64,000 nt of DNA, taken from the NCBI RefSeq assembly GCF_027247405.1, contig NZ_CP097463.1, positions 930,001 to 994,000 on the forward strand. Reading direction: 5' to 3'. The stretch's first letter is position 1; each line of letters starts with the position of its first letter. The position numbers and the translations under genes are program-made. The notes under the pieces are model-generated. The model was not told the DNA's origin, searched no databases, and saw only the letters and a list, made by a program, of their open reading frames with translations. The DNA is from Jatrophihabitans cynanchi. GTDB lineage: Bacteria > Actinomycetota > Actinomycetes > Mycobacteriales > Jatrophihabitantaceae. This document shows, piece by piece, positions 40,411 through 52,122 of this stretch.

Positions 40411-40534
40411 GCCGGATTCGGGCAGCGATCATCCGGGTCCCGCCGATACTCACGTCGTGGATGACGCTAGTGGAGTGCGTCGCGGTCCGGAGTGCGGCGG
40501 CGCGTACTCGGTCTCGGCGCGACGCGTGCAAGGA

Positions 40535-41992
40535 TCACGTGGGCCGAAGTTCTCGACGGCGGCGATCAGATCTGGGTTCCCCGCCGGCCGGCGGGTTCAG
40601 CCGAGCCTGAACGAGCAGCGCGGTCGCGGCCGTCAGCCCGGCAAGCGCATACAGCGAGACGGTGAACGCGTGCGTCACCCCACCGGACAGCGCCTCGAAG
40701 AACACGACGCCGATCACCGCGACCCCGAGCGCTCCGCCGACCTGCTGCGCCGTCGCCAGCACACCGGCGGCCGCACCGGCGTCGGCCGGATCGATCTCGC
40801 TCAGCACCTCGGCCGACAGCGGCACCAGCACCAGCCCGATCCCGAAGCCGATCAGCGCCAGCCCCGGCAGCAGTTCGAGCGACGTCGAGGCAGCAGCGAC
40901 ATCCGCCAGGACGAGGCACCCCGCGGCAACGGCAATCGCCCCGGCCGCCAGCACCTGGCGTCCGAACCGCGCCGCCAACGGCTGCGCGAGCAGCATCGCA
41001 GCGAAGTAGCCCACACCCACCGCGGCGAAAACCACTCCCGAGAACAGGGCGGAGAAGCCACGGCCCTGCTGCAGGTACAGGGCAAGGACGAAGAAGAACC
41101 CGGCAGGCACCAGGCCGAAGGTGAGCCCGGCGAGCGAGCCGAGGCTGAACCGTCGATCGGCGAACAGCGCCAGGTTGACCAGCGGTGCCCGCCCCGCGCG
41201 GCGACGACCGAGCTGATGCACCACGAAGACACCGAGCAGCACCGGTGCTGCCGCGAAACTGATCCACGTCCACATCGGCCAACCGTGCTCACGCCCCTCG
41301 ACGAGAGGCAGCACCACCGCGGCCAGGGCGAGGGTGATCAGCTCGGTGCCGACCAGGTCCAGCCGCTCACGCGCGCCGCGCGACTCCGGAATGACCCGCA
41401 CCGCAGCGAGCGCCACAAGCCCCACCGGCACGTTGATCAGGAAGATTCCCCGCCAGCCGCTGCCGGCGAAGTCGGCCGAGATCAGGGCACCACCCAGCAA
41501 CTGCCCGAGCACGCCGGCGATCCCCATCGCGAACCCGTACGCGGCGAACGCCTTCGCCCGTGCCGCACCGGTGTACACCGCCGAGACGATCGCGAGCACC
41601 TGCGGTGTGAGCAGTGCACCGGCAACGCCTTGCAGAACCCGGGCGACGACCAGCACATCCGCGTTGGGCGCCAGGCCGCAGGCGGCCGAGGTCAGGGTGA
41701 ACAGCGCCAGGCCGAGCGCGAACATCCGGCGCCGGCCGTACAGGTCCCCGAGCCGTCCACCGCTGATCATGCCGACGGCGAAAGCGAGACCGTATCCCGC
41801 GACGACGAGCTGAACGGCGTCCGGGCCGGCGTGCAACTCGTCATGGATCGACGGCAGTGCGACGTTGACGATGAAGAAGTCCAGGAAGGTCATGAACGTG
41901 CCGACGAGCACGACGAGCAGCGGACGCCAGTCCGTTGCCGGCCGGCCCGCTCTCGCGGTGACGTCAGTGCGATCGCTGACGGTGGTGGCCAT
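40535..41992 (-). CDS. DHA2-family MFS drug exporter
   Basis: 485 residues, about 14 helices. Start MATTVSDRTD; helix 1 ends FFIVNVALPSIHDEL; motif A SGGRLGDLYGRRRMF; motif C AMGIAGVLGQLLGGALI. A proton-driven drug/metabolite exporter. It is 46 bases after the SnoaL-like gene on the same strand. The XRE regulator is divergent and probably controls both. Confidence 0.9.
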   Translation of the reverse strand: MATTVSDRTDVTARAGRPATDWRPLLVVLVGTFMTFLDFFIVNVALPSIHDELHAGPDAVQLVVAGYGLAFAVGMISGGRLGDLYGRRRMFALGLALFTLTSAACGLAPNADVLVVARVLQGVAGALLTPQVLAIVSAVYTGAARAKAFAAYGFAMGIAGVLGQLLGGALISADFAGSGWRGIFLINVPVGLVALAAVRVIPESRGARERLDLVGTELITLALAAVVLPLVEGREHGWPMWTWISFAAAPVLLGVFVVHQLGRRRAGRAPLVNLALFADRRFSLGSLAGLTFGLVPAGFFFVLALYLQQGRGFSALFSGVVFAAVGVGYFAAMLLAQPLAARFGRQVLAAGAIAVAAGCLVLADVAAASTSLELLPGLALIGFGIGLVLVPLSAEVLSEIDPADAGAAAGVLATAQQVGGALGVAVIGVVFFEALSGGVTHAFTVSLYALAGLTAATALLVQARLNPPAGGEPRSDRRRRELRPT

Positions 41993-42038
41993 GGCTCTCT
42001 GGCTTTCCGTGATCGGGGAATCCGTGATGACGCGCGGC

Positions 42039-42392
42039 TCAGCCGGGGACCTTGTCGAGGAAGCCGAGCACCGTGGCAATCCGCCCGTGCTGGTCGAGCA
42101 CCACGACGTCGAAGCCCTCGACCAGCGGCGCGCTGCCGACCGGCCCCAGCCCCCACCCGAAGCGCGCCTGGCTGTGGTGCGCGTCGACCTCGCCGCGCTG
42201 GGTGAACACCATGCCGGGGAACTGCGCCTGGACGGCGGCGATCGCGGCGTCGATCGCCGCCCTGCCCTCGAGCTCGACCAACGGGTCGACGTACGACGCG
42301 TTCGCCGCGAACAGCTCCTCGACGAGCGCACGCCGCGCCCGGTCGTCGGTCACGTTCCAGCACTGCAGGTAATGGGTGATCGTCTCGTTCAT
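42039..42392 (-). CDS. SnoaL/NTF2-like small protein
   Basis: 117 residues. An NTF2-type cone fold is suggested by MNETITHYLQCWNVTDDRARR, NASYVDPLVELEGRAAIDAA and the final LGFLDKVPG. Such proteins are small isomerases, hydrolases or binding modules; no active-site assignment is made. ATG 42392 with GGAAAGG upstream. First gene of an apparent two-gene transcript with the exporter. Confidence 0.8.
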   Translation of the reverse strand: MNETITHYLQCWNVTDDRARRALVEELFAANASYVDPLVELEGRAAIDAAIAAVQAQFPGMVFTQRGEVDAHHSQARFGWGLGPVGSAPLVEGFDVVVLDQHGRIATVLGFLDKVPG

Positions 42393-42461
42393 CGCGTTGC
42401 CTTTCCATCGAGTGAATCGGTGCCGGGAGCGATCCTGCGGCCGACGCCGACGGCCTGTCGA

Positions 42462-42531
42462 TTACGCCTGAGGTAACGCGTTCGCATGACCTGCCAGGTA
42501 ATGGCTGCGCGGCACGGCGGCCCGATACCGT
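42462..42531. promoter_or_regulatory. Two palindromic sites and -10 element in the XRE/SnoaL intergenic region
   Basis: TTACGCCTGAGGTAA (42462-42476) and ACCTGCCAGGT (42489-42499, perfect 11-mer palindrome) share CCTG--AGGTAA and lie 25 bases apart centre to centre. TACCGT (42526-42531) is 6 bases before ATG 42538 and fits a leaderless promoter. They are probable binding sites of the XRE regulator. Confidence 0.5.
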
Positions 42532-42537
42532 CGGGCC

Positions 42538-43329
42538 ATGACCAGCACGATCACCCGCCCGCCGGCGAACCGTCCGGTCGGCGCCCTGCTTCGGGAATGG
42601 CGCGAGCGGCGCCGCCTCAGCCAGCTGGAACTGTCCATCCAGGCAGACATCTCGACCCGCCACCTGAGCTTCGTCGAGACCGGGCGGTCACGCCCCACGC
42701 CGGACATGATCTTGCGCCTGACCGAGCACCTGGAGGTTCCGCTGCGTGAGCGCAACTCGCTCCTGCTCGCAGGCGGCTACGCCCCCGCCTATCCCGAACA
42801 CGGTCTGGACGAGCCACAACTGTCCGCGGTACGCGCGGCGCTACGCCAGGTACTGACCGCGCACGAGCCCTACCCCGCCGTCGTCGTCAACCGGTGGTGG
42901 GAACTGGTCGAAGCGAACTCAGCGATCGCCATCATGACCGAAGAGGCCGCACCGTTCCTGCTCGAACCGCCCGTCAACGTGCTGCGGTTGAGCCTGCACC
43001 CGGACGGAATCGCCGGGCGCATCGCGAACCTGCCCGCTTGGCGCGCGCACCTGCTGACCCAGCTGCAACAGCGGGCCCGGGCGATGGGCGATGACCGGCT
43101 GCACGCGCTGCACGCGGAACTGCTCGGCTACCCCGGCGGCCTGGCGGAGACGCCCGGCGCCACGGACGTCGTCCTGCCGCTGCTGTTCCGGCGCGGCGGC
43201 GACGTGCTGTCCTTCTTCTCCATCTCCGCCGTCGTCGGCACCGCCACCGACGTCACGGTCGAGGAGCTGGCGATCGAGTCGTTCTACCCGGCCGACGCGC
43301 GGACGGCGCAGGTGCTCCGCGCGGGCTGA
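42538..43329 (+). CDS. XRE-family regulator with MmyB-like ligand-binding domain
   Basis: 263 residues. Helix-turn-helix LSQLELSIQADISTRHLSFVE (about 27-48), then RSRPTPDMILRLTEHLEVPL and the MmyB-like domain with VVVNRWWELVEANSAI and NVLRLSLHPDGIAGRI, which in relatives binds a fatty acid. Divergent from the SnoaL-exporter pair. The following gene stop lies 2 bases away on the other strand. Confidence 0.88.
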   Translation: MTSTITRPPANRPVGALLREWRERRRLSQLELSIQADISTRHLSFVETGRSRPTPDMILRLTEHLEVPLRERNSLLLAGGYAPAYPEHGLDEPQLSAVRAALRQVLTAHEPYPAVVVNRWWELVEANSAIAIMTEEAAPFLLEPPVNVLRLSLHPDGIAGRIANLPAWRAHLLTQLQQRARAMGDDRLHALHAELLGYPGGLAETPGATDVVLPLLFRRGGDVLSFFSISAVVGTATDVTVEELAIESFYPADARTAQVLRAG

Positions 43330-43331
43330 TC

Positions 43332-43553
43332 TCAGAAGCCGCGCACCTTGTCGAGCGTGATCTCCAGCGCGGTCGGGTACAGCGCCGCGAACTGCTCGGG
43401 ACTACCGCCGATCCGTGCCGCGGCCTCCCCGTACTTCGCCGGCTGCGGCGTTCCGTCGGCCCCTACGGTGGTCAGCCAGATGACCTGCTCGTCGGCCAGT
43501 CGTTCGCGGACCCGATCACCGAACGGTGTGCCCGCGGCCGGGAGAACCGTCAT
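43332..43553 (-). pseudogene. Internally deleted F420-dependent PPOX-type (Rv3369/TIGR03667-like) protein remnant
   Basis: 73 residues. The first half (VRERLADEQVIWLTTVGADGTPQP) matches the N-terminal strand of Rv3369-type PPOX proteins, and the second (AKYGEAAARIGGSPEQFAALY to KVRGF) matches their C-terminal end. The whole middle, including the flavin/F420 strands, about 70 residues, is missing while the frame is kept. It is 19 bases downstream of proA on the same strand. It may still be translated but is unlikely to be active. Confidence 0.65.
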
Positions 43554-43572
43554 TCGGCAACGGTAGCCCGGA

Positions 43573-44835
43573 TCAGCGCGTGTGGCCCGCTCCGGTCACG
43601 ACCCATTTGGTGGACGTCAGTTCGGCCAGCCCCATCGGCCCCCGCGCGTGCATCTTCTGCGTCGAGATGCCGATCTCGGCGCCGAAGCCGAACTCGCCGC
43701 CGTCGGTGAACCGGGTGGATGCGTTGACCATGACCGCCGCCGAGTCGACGCGCGCCACGAACCTCTGCGCGACGTCCAGATCTCGCGTCACGATCGCCTC
43801 GGTGTGCCCGGAGGACCAGCGCCGGATGTGCGCGATCGCCTCGTCGACGTCGGCCACGACCCGCGCCGCCATGTCCAGCGACAGGTACTCGCGCTCCCAG
43901 TCCTCGTCGGTCGCGGGCAGCACACCGTCCAGTGCCGCGAACGCGTCGTCCCCGTGCAGCACGACGCCCGCGGACTGCAGCGCGCCGGTGATCCGCGGCA
44001 GGAACTCGTCGGCGATCGCCGCGTGCACCAGCAGCGTCTCGGCACTGTTGCACACGCTCACCCGGGACGTCTTGGAGTTGACGACGATGCGCTCGGCGAC
44101 CTCGAGATCGGCGGCCGCGTCGACGTACACGTGCACGTTGCCGACGCCGGTCTCGATCACCGGCACCGTCGCGTTCTGCACCACGTAGTTGATCAGTCCG
44201 GCTCCCCCGCGCGGGATGATCAGGTCGACGAGCCCGCGCGCCTTGAGCAGGTGTCCCACGCTCGCCCGGTCCGTTCCCGGGACCAGCAGCACCGAATCGC
44301 GCGGCAGTCCGGCCTTCTCGGCAGCGGCAGCGAGCACGTCGACGAGCACGCTGTTCGACTCGTACGCCGAGCCGGAGCCGCGCAGCAAAGCCGCGTTGCC
44401 GCTCTTGAGCGCGAGCCCGGCGGCGTCGACGGTCACGTTCGGACGGGCCTCGTAGATGATCGCGACGACGCCGAACGGCACGCGCAGTTGCCGGATCTGC
44501 AGCCCGTTCGGCTGCGTGTACCCGCGCAGCACCTCGCCGACGGGATCGGGCAGCGCGGCGACGTCACGCAGGCCCTGCGCCATGGCCGCGACCCGGTCGG
44601 CGTCCAGAGCCAGCCGGTCGATCAGCGACTCGCCGATGCCCGTATCGCGTCCGTTCGCCACGTCCTTCGCATTCGCAGCCAGCACCGCGTCGGTGGCCGC
44701 GACGAGCGCGTCGGCCATCGCGTGCAGCGCGGCGTCCTTGGCTGCCCGGCCCAGCGGTGCGAGTTCGGCAGCGGCCTCGCGGCTACGGGCCGCGACCGCG
44801 CGCACGTCCTGCTCGGTGGCGGCTCGCTCGGTCAT
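43573..44835 (-). CDS. proA: Gamma-glutamyl phosphate reductase
   Basis: 420 residues. Aldehyde-dehydrogenase fold with the ProA motif [20 protein letters not shown] (catalytic Cys), [12 protein letters not shown], and [19 protein letters not shown]. Second step of proline synthesis. ATG 44835; it follows proB after 48 bases. Confidence 0.95.
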   Translation of the reverse strand: MTERAATEQDVRAVAARSREAAAELAPLGRAAKDAALHAMADALVAATDAVLAANAKDVANGRDTGIGESLIDRLALDADRVAAMAQGLRDVAALPDPVGEVLRGYTQPNGLQIRQLRVPFGVVAIIYEARPNVTVDAAGLALKSGNAALLRGSGSAYESNSVLVDVLAAAAEKAGLPRDSVLLVPGTDRASVGHLLKARGLVDLIIPRGGAGLINYVVQNATVPVIETGVGNVHVYVDAAADLEVAERIVVNSKTSRVSVCNSAETLLVHAAIADEFLPRITGALQSAGVVLHGDDAFAALDGVLPATDEDWEREYLSLDMAARVVADVDEAIAHIRRWSSGHTEAIVTRDLDVAQRFVARVDSAAVMVNASTRFTDGGEFGFGAEIGISTQKMHARGPMGLAELTSTKWVVTGAGHTR

Positions 44836-44883
44836 GCTGCCAAGGGTACGGCGCGGCTGCGAACCACCCGGGCCGGACGTCCG

Positions 44884-45975
44884 TCACAACAGCACGAGAT
44901 CGTCGCGGTGCACGACCTCGCGGCGAAGCTCAGCCGGCAGGTCGTGCGTCTTGTGGCCGAGCATCTGCGGCAGGTCAGCGGCGTCGTAACCGACCAGGCC
45001 GCGCGCCACCGCCACACCGTCCGGCGCGAGCAGGTCGACCGGCTCACCGGAGTAGAACTCGCCCTGTATCGCGGTCACACCGGCCGGCAGCAGCGACATG
45101 CGGCGCTGCACGACCGCTGCCACGGCGCCGGCGTCGAGGGTGAGCCGGCCACGCGGCGTGGTCGCGTGCCGCAGCCAGAACAACCGGGACGCCGACCGGT
45201 CCCCCGCCGCGTGGAACAGGGTGCCGACATTGCCGGCCAGCGCGTCGTCGATGCGTGCGGCGGTGCTCAGCAGCACCGGGATCCCCTCGCTGGTCGCGAT
45301 CGCGGCCGCGTCCACCTTGGTCACCATCCCGCCCGAGCCGACGTGGCTGCCCTTGCCGGTGACGTCCACGCCGCCGAGCTCGGCCATCGAGGCCACCTCG
45401 GCGATGAACCGCGCGCCGGGTGTGCCGGGCCGGCCGGTGTAGAGCCCGTCGACGTCGGACAGCAGCACCAGCGCGTCGGCGTGCACCAGGTGCGCGACGA
45501 GCGCAGCCAGCCGGTCGTTGTCGCCGAAGCGGATCTCGTGGGTGGCGACCGTGTCGTTCTCGTTGACGATCGGGATGACGCCGAGGGCGAGCAGCCGCTC
45601 CAGGGTGCGGTCGGCGTTGCGGTAGTGACCGCGCCGGTGCAGGTCGTCGGCAGTGAGCAGCACCTGCCCGACCCGCAGCCCGTAGCGCGCGAACGAGGAC
45701 GCGTACCGCTCGGCGAGCATCAGCTGCCCGACGCTCGCCGCCGCCTGCTGGGTGGCCAGGTCACGCGGCCGCGAGCGCAACCCGAGCGGGCCGATGCCGG
45801 CCGCGATCGCGCCGGAGGACACCAGCACCACCTGCCGCCCGTCGGCGTGCCGGTGAGCGAGGGCGTCGACGATCGTGTCCAGCCGGTCGGGGTCCAGCCG
45901 GCCGCGGGCGGTGAGCGAGGACGAGCCGACCTTGACCACCGTCCGGCGGGCGGCGGCAACGACCTCGCGGGTCAC
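44884..45975 (-). CDS. proB: Glutamate 5-kinase
   Basis: 363 residues. Amino-acid-kinase domain: [46 protein letters not shown]; followed by a PUA domain (about 270-363, [27 protein letters not shown]). First step of proline synthesis. GTG start overlapping the obg stop (GTGA). Confidence 0.95.
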   Translation of the reverse strand: MTREVVAAARRTVVKVGSSSLTARGRLDPDRLDTIVDALAHRHADGRQVVLVSSGAIAAGIGPLGLRSRPRDLATQQAAASVGQLMLAERYASSFARYGLRVGQVLLTADDLHRRGHYRNADRTLERLLALGVIPIVNENDTVATHEIRFGDNDRLAALVAHLVHADALVLLSDVDGLYTGRPGTPGARFIAEVASMAELGGVDVTGKGSHVGSGGMVTKVDAAAIATSEGIPVLLSTAARIDDALAGNVGTLFHAAGDRSASRLFWLRHATTPRGRLTLDAGAVAAVVQRRMSLLPAGVTAIQGEFYSGEPVDLLAPDGVAVARGLVGYDAADLPQMLGHKTHDLPAELRREVVHRDDLVLL

Positions 45976-47435
45976 TGCTCGTCCTCGGACTCGGTCCACT
46001 CGCCCTCGTACTCTGCGTGCGTCCGCCGGGACCGCTTGGCCGCGAGCCGGTCGTCGGCGCGCCGGCGCCGCGGCGAGGTGTCCAGCCGCTCGTCCTCGCC
46101 GCGACGGGTCGGCAGGTAGTCCTCCTCGATGCCCGCCGACGGCGCGAAGTCGAAGGTGACCTCGCCGATCGTCACCGCGGCGCCGGGCTGCGCTCCCTGG
46201 CGGGCCAGCTCGGCCTCCACGCCCAGGCGCGCCAACCGGTCGGCGAGGTAGCCGACGGCCTCGTCGTTGTCGAAGCTGGTCTGCCGAACCCAGCGCTCGG
46301 GCTTGCTGCCGCGGACGACGAACGCGCCCGGTTCGGCCGGATCGGGCAGCACCGTGAACCCGGAGTCGTTGACGGCAGTCGGCTGCAGCACGATCCGGGT
46401 CGCCTCGGCGATCGGACGGGCGGCGCGGTCGGCGGCGACCACCTCGGCCAGCGCAAAGGTGAGTTCCCGCAGCCCGGCGTGCGATGCCGCGGAGATCTCG
46501 AACACTCGCAGGCCGCGCTCCTCGAGCTCGCCGCGGACGAACTCCGCGAGCTCGCGCGCCTCGGGCACGTCGATCTTGTTCAGCGCGACCAGGCGGGGCT
46601 TGGCCAGCAGCTCACCGAAGGTTCCTTCGTACTGGCCCAACTCGGACTCGATCGCGTCCAGGTCACTGATCGGGTCGCGCCCCGGCTCCAGGGTCGCGCA
46701 GTCCAGCACGTGCAGCAGCACCGCGCATCGCTCGACGTGGCGCAGGAAGTCCAGGCCCAGCCCCTTGCCCGCGGCGGCGCCCGGGATCAGGCCGGGCACG
46801 TCGGCGACGGTGAACGTGCTCGCGCCCGCGCTGACCACGCCGAGGTTCGGCACCAGGGTGGTGAACGGGTAGTCGGCGATCTTGGGGCGCGCCGCGGACA
46901 GCGCCGCGATCAGCGAGGACTTGCCGGCGCTCGGGAACCCCACCAGCCCGACGTCGGCGACGCTCTTGAGCTCGAGCACGAGATCGTGCGCCTCGCCCGG
47001 TTCGCCCAGCAACGCGAAGCCCGGTGCCTTGCGCCTGGTGGAGGCGAGCGCGGCGTTGCCCAGCCCGCCACGTCCGCCCTGGGCAGCGATGAAGCGGGTG
47101 CCTGCGCCGGTCAGGTCGGCGAGCAGCTCACCGCCCGGCGTCAGGACGACGGTGCCGTCCGGAACCCGCAGTTCCAGGTCTGCGCCCTCGGCGCCGTTGC
47201 GGTAGCTGCCTGCGCCCTGCCGGCCGTTGCCGGCTCGCTGGTGCGGGTGGTGATGGAAGTCCAGCAACGTGTGCACGTTCGGGTCGACGATCAGCACGAC
47301 GTCCCCACCGCGGCCGCCGTTGCCGCCGTCGGGGCCGCCGAGCGGCTTGAACTTCTCGCGGTGGATCGAGGCGACCCCGTGCCCGCCGTTGCCCGCGGCC
47401 AGGTGCAGCACGACGCGATCGACAAAGCTGGCCAT
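45972..47435 (-). CDS. obg: GTPase Obg/CgtA
   Basis: 487 residues. The Obg Gly-rich fold (1-158, [19 protein letters not shown]), G domain with [15 protein letters not shown] at about 163, [16 protein letters not shown] (switch II), NKIDVPEA, and the OCT domain followed by an acidic/Arg-rich tail ([14 protein letters not shown]). Ribosome assembly and stress control. ATG 47435; the 90 bases to rpmA hold a stem-loop. Confidence 0.96.
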   Translation of the reverse strand: MASFVDRVVLHLAAGNGGHGVASIHREKFKPLGGPDGGNGGRGGDVVLIVDPNVHTLLDFHHHPHQRAGNGRQGAGSYRNGAEGADLELRVPDGTVVLTPGGELLADLTGAGTRFIAAQGGRGGLGNAALASTRRKAPGFALLGEPGEAHDLVLELKSVADVGLVGFPSAGKSSLIAALSAARPKIADYPFTTLVPNLGVVSAGASTFTVADVPGLIPGAAAGKGLGLDFLRHVERCAVLLHVLDCATLEPGRDPISDLDAIESELGQYEGTFGELLAKPRLVALNKIDVPEARELAEFVRGELEERGLRVFEISAASHAGLRELTFALAEVVAADRAARPIAEATRIVLQPTAVNDSGFTVLPDPAEPGAFVVRGSKPERWVRQTSFDNDEAVGYLADRLARLGVEAELARQGAQPGAAVTIGEVTFDFAPSAGIEEDYLPTRRGEDERLDTSPRRRRADDRLAAKRSRRTHAEYEGEWTESEDEQ

Positions 47436-47468
47436 GCTGCTCCTCTCCGCCTCTCCTCGATCATGCGA

Positions 47469-47501
47469 AAGGGCGGGCACCGGTCACCCGGGCCCGCCCT
47501 T
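47469..47501 (-). terminator. Stem-loop between rpmA and obg (attenuator-like)
   Basis: AAGGGCGGGC (47469-47478) and GCCCGCCCTT (47492-47501) pair perfectly over 10 bp with a 13-base loop. In the direction of transcription TTTCG follows, but no long T run, so it may end part of the rplU-rpmA message or stabilise it, separating it from obg. Confidence 0.55.
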
Positions 47502-47525
47502 CGCGGAAGTACCTCGCTCGGGCCC

Positions 47526-47783
47526 TCAGACCCCAGCCGGGACGATGTTCACCGTCTTGCGGCCACGCGACAAGCCGAACTGCACGGTGCCGGCGGACAG
47601 CGCGAACAGCGTGTCGTCGCCGCCGCGGCCCACGTTCGTGCCCGGGTGGAACTTGGTGCCGCGCTGGCGGATCAGGATCTCGCCGGCCTTGACGGCCTGA
47701 CCGCCGTAGCGCTTGACGCCGAGGAACTGCGCGTTCGAGTCGCGGCCGTTACGGGAGCTGGACGCACCCTTCTTATGAGCCAT
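47526..47783 (-). CDS. rpmA: Ribosomal protein bL27
   Basis: 85 residues, [20 protein letters not shown] then [20 protein letters not shown] and [19 protein letters not shown], the invariant bL27 sequence. No N-terminal extension (in Firmicutes it is cleaved). A component of the large ribosomal subunit near the peptidyl-transferase site. 13 bases after rplU. Confidence 0.98.
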   Translation of the reverse strand: MAHKKGASSSRNGRDSNAQFLGVKRYGGQAVKAGEILIRQRGTKFHPGTNVGRGGDDTLFALSAGTVQFGLSRGRKTVNIVPAGV

Positions 47784-47796
47784 GGCGTGCCATTCC

Positions 47797-48108
47797 TTAC
47801 TTCGAAGAGATGCCGGTGACGCGGACCTGGGTCAGCGGCTGACGGTGACCCATCCGCTTGTGGTAGCCGGTCTTGTTCTTGAACTTGTGGATGCGGATCT
47901 TGGGGCCCTTGGTCTGCGCGAGCACCTCGGCGGTGACGGCGACCTTGGCGAGCGTGTCCGCGTCGTGGGTGACGGCCTCGCCGTCGACGAGCAGGATCGC
48001 GGCCAGCGCAACCTCGGCGCCGGGCGCCGCGTTCAGCTTCTCGACCTCGATCACATCGCCCTCGGCGACCTTGTACTGCTTGCCGCCGGTCTTGACGATG
48101 GCATACAT
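47797..48108 (-). CDS. rplU: Ribosomal protein bL21
   Basis: 103 residues starting [20 protein letters not shown] and ending [20 protein letters not shown], the standard bL21. ATG 48108 with AGGAG at an 11-base spacing. Its leader contains a CCCAT/ATGGG hairpin (48172-48188). First gene of rplU-rpmA-(obg). Confidence 0.97.
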   Translation of the reverse strand: MYAIVKTGGKQYKVAEGDVIEVEKLNAAPGAEVALAAILLVDGEAVTHDADTLAKVAVTAEVLAQTKGPKIRIHKFKNKTGYHKRMGHRQPLTQVRVTGISSK

Positions 48109-48197
48109 GACGCGTCCACTCCTGACTGCTGCTGTCCGGTGCGCTGCGGATCGGGCGCGCACACAGAGGAACCCATCGGGAAAATGGGCCGTAGTAC

Positions 48198-48227
48198 AGG
48201 TTACGGCACCGCACCGAGCGGAGGCAA
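48198..48227 (-). promoter_or_regulatory. Candidate promoter of rplU-rpmA
   Basis: On the minus strand TTGCCT (48227-48222), 18 bases, TAACCT (48203-48198), about 90 bases upstream of the rplU ATG. Between it and the gene lies the 5-bp hairpin CCCAT/ATGGG (48172-48188). Confidence 0.4.
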
Positions 48228-48254
48228 AACGCCCCCCGCGACGGCGCCTCGCCG

Positions 48255-51146
<2,892 letters not shown>

Positions 51147-51270
51147 GTGCTCGGGTCACTCCGTTTCTCAGCTCCCGGGCGCGATACCGCCGTCATGGCG
51201 AGAGCGCGGCCGCACGGGGGCGGTTGTGGCGAGCGCCCGTGTGGACGTCCGCGAAGTCTTCGTGGTGGTG

Positions 51271-52035
51271 CTACGGCGCCGTCCCGGCCGCGACCCGGTC
51301 CGGCTGGAGCGGATCTGCGACCTCGCCTGCGTCATCGAGCGGTCCCTGCGCCAGGCGCACCGCTACAGGCGGCGCATCCAGGGCGAAACCGGCGACAATC
51401 CGCAGAGCGGCGAGAACGTCGTCGGGCCGGACAGCGGGGGTCACCTGCCGAACGACCAGGTCCAGTATCGCACGAGGTGCGGCTCCGGCGCCGGTTGCGG
51501 CGGCCGACACGGCGGCGGTGAGCACCGGACCCCGCGCGTCCAGGGTGCGCCGGCCGTCCTTGGTGAGACGTTCGACACCCACCTCGTCGCGGGCGAGAAA
51601 GGCCGCGACGGCCGCTCCCAGCGTGCCGGCATCCACCCCGGCCAGCTCGATCCGCCACCGCGACGCCTGGATCCGCTCGGCCAGCGAGCCGGGGCCGGCC
51701 GGCACGGCGTCCACGATGTCCAGGCCGTCGGGCAGCACGTCGTCCAGTGCCGCCCGCAGCGCCTGGATGTCCACCTCGCGCGCCAGGCCGATCTCGACGT
51801 ACTCGGCCTCGCTGGCGACCCCGGTCGGCGCCGCGCCGATGTAGCTGATCTTCGGGTGCGGCGTGAAGCCGGCCGAGTAGCCCATCGGCACGTTCGCGCG
51901 GCGCAGCGCACGCTCGAACGCGCGGGCGAAGTCGCGCTGCGAGGTGAACCGCAGCCGGCCGCGCTTGGCGTACTGCAGCCGCACCCGCTGCACCACGGGC
52001 GGCGGTGGCGGACCGTCCGGTGTGCGCTTGGCCAT
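51271..52035 (-). CDS. TIGR03936-family (radical-SAM-linked) protein
   Basis: 254 residues from ATG 52035. RVRLQYAKRGRLRFTSQRDF, the TP-x-KISYIGAAPTG-like segment (GFTPHPKISYIGAAPTGVAS) and EYVEIGLAREVDIQALRAAL are the fixed pattern of the DUF2344 family that always follows the TIGR03960 radical-SAM protein. Function unknown, possibly tRNA or metabolite modification. The gap to that gene is filled by the palindromic element. Bases 51147-51270 hold no gene. Confidence 0.92.
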   Translation of the reverse strand: MAKRTPDGPPPPPVVQRVRLQYAKRGRLRFTSQRDFARAFERALRRANVPMGYSAGFTPHPKISYIGAAPTGVASEAEYVEIGLAREVDIQALRAALDDVLPDGLDIVDAVPAGPGSLAERIQASRWRIELAGVDAGTLGAAVAAFLARDEVGVERLTKDGRRTLDARGPVLTAAVSAAATGAGAAPRAILDLVVRQVTPAVRPDDVLAALRIVAGFALDAPPVAVRLAQGPLDDAGEVADPLQPDRVAAGTAP

Positions 52036-52052
52036 TACGCCCGCCCTCGACC

Positions 52053-52122
52053 GTTGAGTGGCGGGTTTCGCGTTGAGTGGCGGGCTACAGGTCGCCACTC
52101 AACCCCGAACCCGCCACTCAAC
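52053..52122. repeat. Four-armed palindromic repeat element, copy 2
   Basis: GTTGAGTGGCGG (52053-52064), GTTGAGTGGCGG (52072-52083), TCGCCACTCAAC (52092-52103), CCGCCACTCAAC (52111-52122). Arm spacing and order equal copy 1 at 34911. It fills the space between the TIGR03960 and TIGR03936 genes, and its outermost arm supplies the TGA stop (52120-52118) of the former. Confidence 0.85.
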
